Shown piece after piece: positions 33,784-41,176 of a stretch of 57,619 bases of DNA. A program made the position numbers and the translations under genes. The first letter of the stretch is position 1. Every line of letters starts with the position of its first letter. Origin of the DNA: an uncultured Collinsella sp. GTDB lineage: Bacteria; Actinomycetota; Coriobacteriia; Coriobacteriales; Coriobacteriaceae. Location: the NCBI GenBank assembly GCA_958445895.1, contig CAUCTV010000007.1:1-57619 (forward strand), read 5' to 3'. The notes under the pieces are model-generated. The model saw nothing but the letters and a program-made list of their open reading frames with translations, had not been told where the DNA came from and searched no databases.

Positions 33784-35427
33784 TCACGCCCTATAAAACA
33801 CGTTGTCGGCAAAGAAGTCGGTCGGCGGCTCCATGCAGGCGATCTCGCCGCCAAACATCATGGCAATGTCATCGGCAACCTGCTCGGCAAAATCCAGATC
33901 GTGCGTGGCCATAATGACGGTGCCGCCAGCCTTCGCATGGTCACGCAGGGCGCGGGCGATAATGCAGCGACTTGCCAGGTCAAGGCCCTTGGTGGGCTCA
34001 TCAAGCAACAGCAGCTCGGGGCCGATCAGCAGCAGCTTTGCCAACGCAAGCAGCTGGCGCTGTCCGCCCGAAAGATCGTATGGGTGGCGCGTCTCCAGGC
34101 CGTCCAATCCCAGTTGCGCCGCACGCTCCCGCGCCAAGTTCTCGTCATATCCGCAGGTCGAGGCCCATTCCATCAGCTCGTCGCGCACCGTCTCGGCAAC
34201 CAGCAGGGCCTTGGGGTTCTGCGGCAGCAGCGCAGCCGAGGCCGCCCCGCGCACCATACGACCACGCTGCAGCTTGGCAGTCTTGGCCAGCACCGAAAGC
34301 ATCGTCGACTTGCCGCAGCCGTTTCCGCCCACGACTGCATGCACCGCGCCAGCCGAAAACGACGCATCGAGCCCGCGCAGCACCCAACCGCACGCGCGAT
34401 CGTAGCGAAACCAGCCTTCCGACAGGGTGGTAGCCGACCCAGCGTGCATTTTTTGGAGTATTCTGCTTCCATCCGTGCGCGAGAAGGCTTCCGAGCCGTT
34501 CTCGAGCGACGTTTGCGCCACAAATTCGGACGATTTGTCCAGTTCCGAACTTTTTTTCGCGCTCGATACGTCCCCGAGCGGCTCCAGAGAGCCCAAATTG
34601 TCCTCACGCCTGCTGAATACTCCGTTTTTTGCACATCGGATGGCACCCCACCCCAACATGTCATCGGAAAACAGCGATTCTCGGCGTCCCAAAGAAGCCA
34701 TATCCGCCACCTCGCGCACGCGACCGCCCTCAATCCGGTACGCACACGTCGCATACTCGAGCATCGGCCGCGGTTGATGCGTAGCCACAACAACCGTGCA
34801 GCCCAGCTCACGGTTCACGCGAAACAGCGCGTGCAGAAAATTCTTCTCGGCAACGGGATCGAGCTGAGACGTGGGCTCGTCGAGTAGCAGCACACGCGGA
34901 CGCAGCGCCAGGACGGCGGCAAGCGACAGCAGCTGTTTGCGGCCACCCGAAAGCGTATCGGTATCGCGATGAAGCCAGTCCTCCAGACCAAAGAAATAGC
35001 TGGTCTCGGCAACACGGCGGCGCATCTCGTCGCGCGACATGCCTAAGTTTTCCAGGCCAAACGCCATCTCGTGCCACACGGTCTCGCACACAATCTGGTT
35101 CTCGGGATCCTGAAACACATAGCCCATGCGCTCTGCGGACGCCCGAACGTCCATATCGGCAACGCTCTCACCCAGCACGCACAGCTCGCCGGCGCATTCG
35201 CCCGTCGGCGCGATCTCGGGTTTGAGCAGCGAGAGCAGCGTCGACTTGCCCGACCCGGTACCGCCAACGAGCAGTGCAAACGCACCTTGGGGAACAGACC
35301 AGTCGAGCCCGTCGAGCACCAGCGCCTCAGCCCCGGGGTAGGTAAAGCTCAGGCCCCGTACCTCAATCGCCGGAATATCCGGGCCGCACGCCGCGCCCGA
35401 CACCGGGCCCCTATCCAACCGAGCCAT
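33784..35427 (-). CDS. ECF transporter ATPase, two fused domains
   Basis: A 547-residue protein with two CbiO-type ATPase domains in one chain, equivalent to EcfA1 plus EcfA2. Domain 1 (about 20-250) has Walker A GGTGSGKST (55-63), VFQDPENQIV, signature LSGGRKQ and LLLDEPTSQLDP. Domain 2 (about 335-540) has GGNGCGKST, signature LSGGQRQ and LLLDEPTKGLDL. The linker, about residues 265-328, is Ser-rich and of different base composition, and its DNA has terminal inverted repeats (see 34444-34634). The ATG overlaps the stop codon of the T-component gene by one base. The partner S gene follows four bases downstream. Confidence 0.92.
   Translation of the reverse strand: MARLDRGPVSGAACGPDIPAIEVRGLSFTYPGAEALVLDGLDWSVPQGAFALLVGGTGSGKSTLLSLLKPEIAPTGECAGELCVLGESVADMDVRASAERMGYVFQDPENQIVCETVWHEMAFGLENLGMSRDEMRRRVAETSYFFGLEDWLHRDTDTLSGGRKQLLSLAAVLALRPRVLLLDEPTSQLDPVAEKNFLHALFRVNRELGCTVVVATHQPRPMLEYATCAYRIEGGRVREVADMASLGRRESLFSDDMLGWGAIRCAKNGVFSRREDNLGSLEPLGDVSSAKKSSELDKSSEFVAQTSLENGSEAFSRTDGSRILQKMHAGSATTLSEGWFRYDRACGWVLRGLDASFSAGAVHAVVGGNGCGKSTMLSVLAKTAKLQRGRMVRGAASAALLPQNPKALLVAETVRDELMEWASTCGYDENLARERAAQLGLDGLETRHPYDLSGGQRQLLALAKLLLIGPELLLLDEPTKGLDLASRCIIARALRDHAKAGGTVIMATHDLDFAEQVADDIAMMFGGEIACMEPPTDFFADNVFYRA
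34444..34634. repeat. Terminal-inverted-repeat element inside the ECF ATPase gene
   Basis: The left end is GTGCATTTTTTGGAGTATTC and the right end GAATACTCCGTTTTTTGCAC; over 23 bases 16 pair, the mismatches being mostly the T run that is in the same sense at both ends. The interior contains CGGACGATTTGTCC and TTCCGAACTTTTTTTCGCG, lower in GC than the surrounding gene. The region encodes the linker between the two ATPase domains and has no stop codon in that frame. An inserted small element is inferred; no second copy is in this window. Confidence 0.55.
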
Positions 35428-36305
35428 CAGCCAAACCTCTTCTCATCAATCGCGTGCAACGCGCAAGGCAGCACCATCCAGGCAGCGTACACGACATAGC
35501 CCGGCCACGGCGCCGGCACCGAGAGCTGCGGATAAAACGAATACTGCATCGTCGCGGTCCACGCCACTGCCACCGTGACCACGCCAAACAGCGCAAGCCC
35601 AACCAGCGCGGCAACGTCGCTGCGCCCCAGTCGATACCGCGCATACGTCGTTCGACGCGTCGCGGCGCCCCACCCACGGGAGCGCATGGCGTCCGCGCGC
35701 TCCAGCGAATCTTCCATGCCCCAGCCCATCAACACGCTCGACGCCCGCAGGCGCGAGCATACGGGGTCGGCCGGCGCGCGGCCCGGCACATCAATCGCAT
35801 CCTGCACCGCCAGCACCGTACGACCGCGGCGCAAAAACTGCGGGATAAGCCTCATGCACATCGAGATCATGAGCGCAATCACCGGTGCGGCATTACCCAG
35901 CAGCGCGAGCACCTTGTCGTATTCGAGCATCGACGCCGCGGCCTCAAACCACAGCACGCTCGCCACAAACAGCCCGCCCATGCACAGGCCGTATACCATG
36001 CTCTCCAGATACACCGCGCGCACGCCGATGCGAAACAGCTCCGTCGAACCCGAAGCGCTAAACAGCGGATTGACCAGCGCGATAATCAAAATCACCGGCA
36101 GCTGCCAGCGAAGTGCGCCTAGCGTGTGGGCAGCCCCACGCGTCGCAAATCCATACGCCAGCCCGCCCGCAAGTGACAGCGCAATCAGCACCGGCTGCAT
36201 CGAGAACATGGTGAGCCCCAGCGTCAGCACTATATAGAGTGCCGGCACAGCCGGATGCGACATCGAGAACGCCGCGACGGACTCGCCGCCAAACTCCTCT
36301 CGCAT
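35427..36305 (-). CDS. ECF transporter transmembrane (T) component
   Basis: A 292-residue EcfT/CbiQ-family membrane protein. Five or six helices are visible, and the cytoplasmic coupling motifs of the family can be read as SVLMGWGMEDSLERADAMRS (an A-x-x-x-R-x-x-like pair of helices ending RSRGWG). It would connect the ATPases to the S-component. The ATG at 36305 (MREEFGGES) is my choice; the frame is open to 36482 but the extra sequence lacks membrane character and would run into the glmU promoter region. It is the first gene of the operon and is divergent from glmU. Confidence 0.82.
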   Translation of the reverse strand: MREEFGGESVAAFSMSHPAVPALYIVLTLGLTMFSMQPVLIALSLAGGLAYGFATRGAAHTLGALRWQLPVILIIALVNPLFSASGSTELFRIGVRAVYLESMVYGLCMGGLFVASVLWFEAAASMLEYDKVLALLGNAAPVIALMISMCMRLIPQFLRRGRTVLAVQDAIDVPGRAPADPVCSRLRASSVLMGWGMEDSLERADAMRSRGWGAATRRTTYARYRLGRSDVAALVGLALFGVVTVAVAWTATMQYSFYPQLSVPAPWPGYVVYAAWMVLPCALHAIDEKRFG

Positions 36306-36510
36306 GTTGTCCACGGGCACCCCCGTCCCCTCGCTCAAACGACAACGCCGCAGCGCCTCCGCCATGCACAACCAGCGCAAACGCCACGACGGCGGCGCAA
36401 GCCTCAACCGCCGCAAACCAATCGTTACGCGCTCATCATATGCCTGCGGTATCATATTGCGCCGTGTATCGTTTCCAAACACACGTCTCTATAACGTAAC
36501 AGGAGATCAC

Positions 36511-37923
36511 ATGGACGCAACCGCAATTATCCTCGCTGCCGGCGAGGGCACCCGCATGAAGTCGAACCACTGCAAGGTTTCGCACAAGATCCTGGGCAAG
36601 CCCATGGTTCAGTGGATCGTCGACGCCACCATCAAGGCCGGCTGCAGCCGCGTCGTGGTCGTCATCGGCAGCCACGCCGACGAGATGCGTGCCCTCATCG
36701 ATGGCGCCTACGCCAACAGCGCCACCAAGGTCGAGTGCGTCGAGCAGACCGAGCGCCTGGGCACCGGCCACGCCGTCAAGGTCGCGCTCGAGGCCTGCGG
36801 CATCACGCAAGGCCCCGTCGTCGTGCTCAACGGCGACCTGCCGCTCATCACCGCCGACACCGTCGCCAAGTTCGCACAGACCGTCGCCACCGGCGAGCTC
36901 GCCTGCACCGTCATGACCATGACCCCGCCCGATCCTTTTGGCTACGGCCGCATCAAACTGGGCGCCGATGGTCAGATCGAGCGCATCATCGAGCAGAAGG
37001 ACTGCACGCCCGAGCAGGCCGCCACGCTGCTGGAGTGCAACGCCGGCTGCTACGCCTTCGACGGCGCGCAGCTCGCCGCCCACATTAACGAGATCGGCAA
37101 CGACAACGCGCAGTCCGAGTACTATCTGCCCGACATGCTCGAAATCCTCAAGGGTCACGGCCAGGCGGTCTCCATCTTCCACTGTGACGACTACCGCGAC
37201 GGTCTGGGCGTCAACAGCCGTATCCAGCTCGCACAGCTCACCGCCATCGCGCGCGACCGCATCAACGAGCACTGGATGGCCGAGGGCGTCACGTTCATCG
37301 ACCCCACGCAGGCTTGGATCGGCCCCGACGCCACCATCGGCCGCGACACCGTCGTGTGGCCGCAGACGCACCTGATCGGCCACGTCACCGTGGGCGAGGA
37401 ATGCCAGCTCGGCCCCAACAGCCGTCTCACCGACACCACCGTCGGCAGCGGCTGCACCATCGATGAGACCATCGCCATCGAGGCCGTCATCGAGAACGGC
37501 GTCGACTGCGGACCGCGCGCCTACCTGCGCCCGGGCACCCACATGCTCGACGGCTCCAAGGCCGGCACGCACGTGGAGATCAAGAAGTCCACGATCGGCG
37601 AGGGCTCCAAAGTTCCGCACCTGTCCTACATCGGCGACACCACCATGGGCTCCGGCGTCAACGTGGGCGCGGGCTCCATCACCTGCAACTACGACGGCGT
37701 CCACAAGCACAAGACCGTCATCGGCAAGGATGCCTTCATCGGTTCCGACACCATGATGGTCGCGCCCGCCCAGATTGGCGACGGTGCACTCGTGGCCGCC
37801 GGCTCCGTCATCACCGAGCCGGTCCCGGCCGACGCACTCGGTCTGGGCCGCGCCCGCCAGGTAAATATTGAGGGCTGGGCCGCCGATTATCGCCGCCGTC
37901 TGCACGAGGACGACGAGGTATAA
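36511..37923 (+). CDS. glmU: Bifunctional UDP-N-acetylglucosamine pyrophosphorylase / glucosamine-1-phosphate acetyltransferase
   Basis: A 470-residue enzyme making UDP-GlcNAc for peptidoglycan. The N-terminal uridyltransferase has LAAGEGTRMKS with the activating Lys at about residue 20, GTGHAV near 85 and VLNGDLPL near 108. The C-terminal left-handed beta-helix (about 260-455) carries the hexapeptide repeats and the acetyltransferase site RPGTHMLDGSKAGTHVEIKK and NYDGVHKHKT. The ATG at 36511 follows AGGAGA; an upstream extension is not supported. A terminator follows and prs lies about 190 bases downstream. Confidence 0.96.
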   Translation: MDATAIILAAGEGTRMKSNHCKVSHKILGKPMVQWIVDATIKAGCSRVVVVIGSHADEMRALIDGAYANSATKVECVEQTERLGTGHAVKVALEACGITQGPVVVLNGDLPLITADTVAKFAQTVATGELACTVMTMTPPDPFGYGRIKLGADGQIERIIEQKDCTPEQAATLLECNAGCYAFDGAQLAAHINEIGNDNAQSEYYLPDMLEILKGHGQAVSIFHCDDYRDGLGVNSRIQLAQLTAIARDRINEHWMAEGVTFIDPTQAWIGPDATIGRDTVVWPQTHLIGHVTVGEECQLGPNSRLTDTTVGSGCTIDETIAIEAVIENGVDCGPRAYLRPGTHMLDGSKAGTHVEIKKSTIGEGSKVPHLSYIGDTTMGSGVNVGAGSITCNYDGVHKHKTVIGKDAFIGSDTMMVAPAQIGDGALVAAGSVITEPVPADALGLGRARQVNIEGWAADYRRRLHEDDEV

Positions 37924-37938
37924 CGTTTTACCAAGCAC

Positions 37939-37972
37939 AAAAGGAGCTGTTCCATGGGGACGGCTCCTTTTT
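37939..37972 (+). terminator. Terminator of glmU
   Basis: AAAAGGAGC and GCTCCTTTTT enclose a second stem (TGTTCC and GGGACG), starting 16 bases after the glmU stop codon. Confidence 0.85.
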
Positions 37973-38064
37973 CCTATCGTGACCTGCGCGACCGGATGAG
38001 TGGTCGGTTCGTGTCCGTTGACGGTAAAGACGTTATCAAGACTCGATAAACCCCGTCGCGCGGT

Positions 38065-38070
38065 TACAAT
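38065..38070 (+). promoter_or_regulatory. Candidate -10 box of prs
   Basis: TACAAT lies 46 bases before the prs start codon in GCGGTTACAATGC. A TTGACG further upstream at 38018 is too far to be its -35 box but could serve another promoter. Confidence 0.3.
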
Positions 38071-38116
38071 GCAACAAGGCATCTATATGGCATTCGATGT
38101 ATAAAGGAGAAGGGTA

Positions 38117-39103
38117 ATGCCGATTAATGATCCCGAGAAGTCGGAGAATATGCGCAAGTCCATCCGCGTGTATTCCGGTTCCTCCAACCGTCCCCTCGCT
38201 CAGAAGATTGCTGAGTACCTTGGGGTCGAGCTTTCGGGCCTTACGCTAAAGCAGTTCGCCAATGGTGAGATTTACGCCCGCTACGACGAGACCGTCCGCG
38301 GCGCCGACGTCTTCCTGATTCAGTCCGTGGCCGGCGGCAACGTCAACGACATGCTCATGGAGCTGCTCATCGCCACCGACGCTGCCAAGCGCGCATCCGC
38401 CCGCTCCATCACCGCCGTTATCACCCACTACGGCTATGCCCGCCAGGACCGCAAGGCCGGCCCGCGCGAGCCCATCACCGCCCGCCTCGTCGCCAACCTG
38501 CTCGAGCGTGCCGGCGTCAACCGCATCATCACCCTCGACCTGCACCAGGGCCAGATCCAGGGCTTCTTCGATATCCCGGTTAACCACCTGTCCGCACTGC
38601 CGCTATTTGGCCAGTACTACAACGACATGCACTTCGACACCGACAACCTGGTTGTCGTCTCCCCCGACGTGGGTCGCGCCAAGGCCGCCAAGAAGCTGTC
38701 CGACATGCTCGGCTGCGACCTGGCCATCGCCCACAAGGGCCGTCCGCGCCACAACGCCGCCGAGGTCATGGGCATCATCGGTGACATCAAGGGCAAGACC
38801 TGCATCATCAACGACGACATGATCGACACTGCTGGCACCCTGTGCGCCAACGTCAAGGAGCTCAAGGCTATGGGCGCCGGCGACATCTACGTGTGCGCCA
38901 CCCACGGCATCTTCTCCGGCCCGGCCATCGAGCGCCTGAACGATGCCCCCATCGTCGAGTGCGTCGTCACCGACGCCATCCCCGTCGAGGTCGGCGGCAA
39001 GATCAAGACCATTTCGGTCGCCGAGGAGTTCGCTCAGGCCATCTCCGCCGTTTACCACGAGGAGCCCGTCTCCACGCTCGTCGGCGGCGACTTCGCGCTG
39101 TAG
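38117..39103 (+). CDS. prs: Ribose-phosphate pyrophosphokinase
   Basis: A 328-residue PRPP synthase. It shows the family motifs: ANGEIYARYDETVRGADVFL near residue 50, the ATP-site region YGYARQDRKAGPREPITARL near 110, DLHQGQIQGFFDIPVNHL near 140 with metal-binding His, and the PRPP loop CIINDDMIDTAGTL near 230. The product feeds purine, pyrimidine, His, Trp and NAD synthesis, including the pur genes at the other end of this window. The ATG at 38117 has AAAGGAGAAGGG upstream; a later ATG at residue 12 is also possible. A very long palindrome follows the gene. Confidence 0.96.
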   Translation: MPINDPEKSENMRKSIRVYSGSSNRPLAQKIAEYLGVELSGLTLKQFANGEIYARYDETVRGADVFLIQSVAGGNVNDMLMELLIATDAAKRASARSITAVITHYGYARQDRKAGPREPITARLVANLLERAGVNRIITLDLHQGQIQGFFDIPVNHLSALPLFGQYYNDMHFDTDNLVVVSPDVGRAKAAKKLSDMLGCDLAIAHKGRPRHNAAEVMGIIGDIKGKTCIINDDMIDTAGTLCANVKELKAMGAGDIYVCATHGIFSGPAIERLNDAPIVECVVTDAIPVEVGGKIKTISVAEEFAQAISAVYHEEPVSTLVGGDFAL

Positions 39104-39126
39104 TCGCTCGACCCTCGCATCCCTCC

Positions 39127-39231
39127 GGAAGCCCCGGACACGCCTGCGGGGTTATCACGCGAACGTCCTCGCCGCTTTGCGGCTGCGGGATGTTCGCTTT
39201 GATAACCCCTCCCGGCGTGTCCGGGGCTTCC
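39127..39231. repeat. Long interrupted palindrome downstream of prs
   Basis: GGAAGCCCCGGACACGCC and GGCGTGTCCGGGGCTTCC are perfect 18-base outer arms. Inside, GGGGTTATCA pairs with TGATAACCCC, GCGAACGTCC pairs roughly with GGATGTTCGC, and GCCGC pairs with GCGGC around TTT. Nearly all of the 105 bases can therefore form one stem. It begins 23 bases after the prs stop codon and may end its transcript, though there is no T run. No second copy is in the window. Confidence 0.85.
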
Positions 39232-39345
39232 TGCTGTCTCGGGGCAGCTGTTTTCTGAAATGACTTTGCTGCAACCTTTCCTCGCCTTCGGCGGGCGTGG
39301 TAGCCTTTGTCGTTGATTAAACTTTTGTGTAACGAAAGGAAGCAT

Positions 39346-39975
39346 ATGGCAGCTGCACAGCCGCTTAAGATTCGCATGGTTGCCGGACTTGGCAACCCGG
39401 GCGAGGAATATGCCGAGACCCGCCACAACGCTGGCTTTAAGGCAATCGACGAGTTGGCCCGTCAGGCCGGCGTCACGTACTGGAAAAACCAGGCCGGCGC
39501 CGAGGTCGCGCTCATCAATATCAACGATGCCGAGGAAGAGGGCGGCAAGCGCCAGATCGTGCTGGTCAAGCCGCAATCGTATATGAATACCTCGGGTGGC
39601 CCCATCTCCAAGCTCTGCCGCGAGTACAAGATCAAGACCGAGGAGTTGCTCGTGATTCACGACGAGCTCGACATTCCCGCCGGCGACGTACGTGTTAAAG
39701 TGGGCGGTGGCCACGCCGGCCATAACGGCCTGCGCTCCATCATCGATAAGATGGGCAGCCGCGACTTTAGTCGCATCCGCACCGGCATTGGCAACCCTCC
39801 CGGCAAGATGGCCGTGGCAGATTATGTGCTCAAGCAGCTGCGCGCCCGCGAGGCCGAGGACTTCCAGGACACCTGCGCCCGCGCCGCAGACGCCGCCGGC
39901 TTGGCGATCGTACACGGCGTAATCTACGCCCGCGACCACGTCAACGGCTCCGCCTCCGCCAACGGCAAGCACTAA
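39346..39975 (+). CDS. pth: Peptidyl-tRNA hydrolase
   Basis: A 209-residue enzyme that recycles peptidyl-tRNA. The family motifs are AGLGNPGEEYAETRHNAGF with the catalytic His near residue 30, VKPQSYMNTSG near 84, HDELDIPAGDVRVKVGGGHA with the Asp near 105, and the GHNGLRSIIDKMGSRDFSRI run beyond. The ATG at 39346 has GAAAGGAAG upstream. It lies between the palindrome after prs and a terminator structure. Confidence 0.96.
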   Translation: MAAAQPLKIRMVAGLGNPGEEYAETRHNAGFKAIDELARQAGVTYWKNQAGAEVALININDAEEEGGKRQIVLVKPQSYMNTSGGPISKLCREYKIKTEELLVIHDELDIPAGDVRVKVGGGHAGHNGLRSIIDKMGSRDFSRIRTGIGNPPGKMAVADYVLKQLRAREAEDFQDTCARAADAAGLAIVHGVIYARDHVNGSASANGKH

Positions 39976-39989
39976 AACCCGCCATTTAA

Positions 39990-40163
39990 GGACAGGTTTA
40001 TTTTGGCAGGTTTTATATGCGGAAACGCCGCGGCGGCCGCACCGTAATAAACCCTGTGCCGCCATACATATGCAGAGCTCCAAAGGGGGCCGGCCTCACC
40101 GATGCGCGAGGCCGGCCCCCTTTGCCGTTTTGCCTGATAAAACCTGCCAAAATAAACCTGTCC
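39990..40163. repeat. Perfect 27-base inverted repeat enclosing a terminator hairpin
   Basis: The outer arms (39990-40016 and 40137-40163) are exact reverse complements over 27 bases: GGACAGGTTTATTTTGGCAG plus GTTTTAT. They enclose about 120 bases that include the hairpin at 40082-40123. The arm sequence is of the GGGGACAG family and recurs in part at 52361-52402. The gap 39976-40336 has no gene. Confidence 0.85.
40082..40123. terminator. Strong hairpin terminator after pth
   Basis: AAAGGGGGCCGGCCTC and GAGGCCGGCCCCCTTT form a perfect 16-pair stem with a ten-base loop. It lies about 105 bases past pth and inside the larger inverted repeat. Confidence 0.75.
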
Positions 40164-40336
40164 CTTTTTGGTAGGTCACTTTTCCCGCCTGCCAAAGACA
40201 CACGTAAGCGACATGTCCATGAGGGTATAATTTGCACCGTATGTCTGCACAACGCCTGTGCGCGTACGGTTTTATTCGGGCTACCGTCCATTTCCGTGGA
40301 GGCACGGTTCGGCGGCCCTAACAAGAGAGGGGTTCT

Positions 40337-41176
40337 ATGTATAAGATCCTGGAGAAGACGCAGTTCTCGGAGAAGGTGTTCAAGTTCCGCATCGAGGCGC
40401 CTGCAATCGCCAAACATGCGCACGCTGGACAGTTCCTCATGGTTCGCGCCAACGAGACGGGCGAGCGCGTCCCGTTTACCCTGGCCGGCTGGAACGGTGA
40501 CGAGGGCTGGGTCGAGTTCATCTTCATGGTGATCGGCAAGACCACCGAGATGCTGTCCACCTATGAGGCCGGCGAGTCGCTGCGCGACGTCGTGGGCCCG
40601 CTGGGCGTTCCCACCGAGATGGCCGAGGGCCCCTGCGCCGTCATTGGCGGCGGCGTCGGCCTGGCAATTGCCTTCCCGGTCGCCAAGCACCTGGTCGAGA
40701 CCGGCCACGAGGTGCACGCCATCATGGGCGCCCGCACCAAGGACCTCCTGCTCATGGAGGACCAGTTCCGCGAGCTCCTCGACGAGGACCACATCCACAT
40801 CACCACTGACGACGGCTCCTACGGCGAGCAGGGCGTTGTCACCGCTCCGCTGGAGCGCCTGCTGCAGGACAAGGCCGTGAGCCAGGTCTTCTGCGTCGGC
40901 CCCGTTCCGATGATGAAGTTCTCGACCCTCACCGCCCAGAAGTACGACACCCCCATCACCGCGTCGCTCAACCCCATCATGGTTGACGGCACCGGTATGT
41001 GCGGCTGCTGCCGCGTCGAGGTGGGCGGCGTGACCAAGTTCGCTTGCGTCGACGGCCCCGACTTCGATGCCACCCTGGTCGACTGGGATGACCTTCGTGC
41101 CCGCCAGGCCGCTTACCGTTCCGAAGAGGGCGCGTCCCTCAAGGCCTATGAGGAAAAGAGCTGCGCATGCCACTAG
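40337..41176 (+). CDS. nfnA: NADH-dependent ferredoxin:NADP+ oxidoreductase, small subunit NfnA (SudB-like)
   Basis: A 279-residue flavoprotein of the ferredoxin-reductase/dihydroorotate dehydrogenase electron-transfer group. The FAD part (1-95) includes ERVPFTLAGW; the NAD part has IGGGVGLAIAFPVAKHL near 103; and cysteines in MCGCCRVEVGG and FACVDGPDFD (about 220-243) bind a 2Fe-2S cluster. With NfnB it would couple electron transfer among NADH, NADPH and ferredoxin. Its end overlaps nfnB by ten bases. A role as sulfide dehydrogenase or as part of glutamate synthase is an alternative reading of the same pair. The ATG follows AAGAGAGGGG. Confidence 0.85.
   Translation: MYKILEKTQFSEKVFKFRIEAPAIAKHAHAGQFLMVRANETGERVPFTLAGWNGDEGWVEFIFMVIGKTTEMLSTYEAGESLRDVVGPLGVPTEMAEGPCAVIGGGVGLAIAFPVAKHLVETGHEVHAIMGARTKDLLLMEDQFRELLDEDHIHITTDDGSYGEQGVVTAPLERLLQDKAVSQVFCVGPVPMMKFSTLTAQKYDTPITASLNPIMVDGTGMCGCCRVEVGGVTKFACVDGPDFDATLVDWDDLRARQAAYRSEEGASLKAYEEKSCACH

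Noticed and set aside
36306..36482. N-terminal extension of the ECF T-component to 36482
   Set aside because: The added sequence is Arg-rich without helices and would cover most of the glmU upstream region; not fully excluded.
36436..38082. A 548-codon minus-strand frame opposite glmU
   Set aside because: GlmU on the plus strand has all catalytic motifs; the antisense frame is a Gly/Asp/Val-rich by-product of codon bias.
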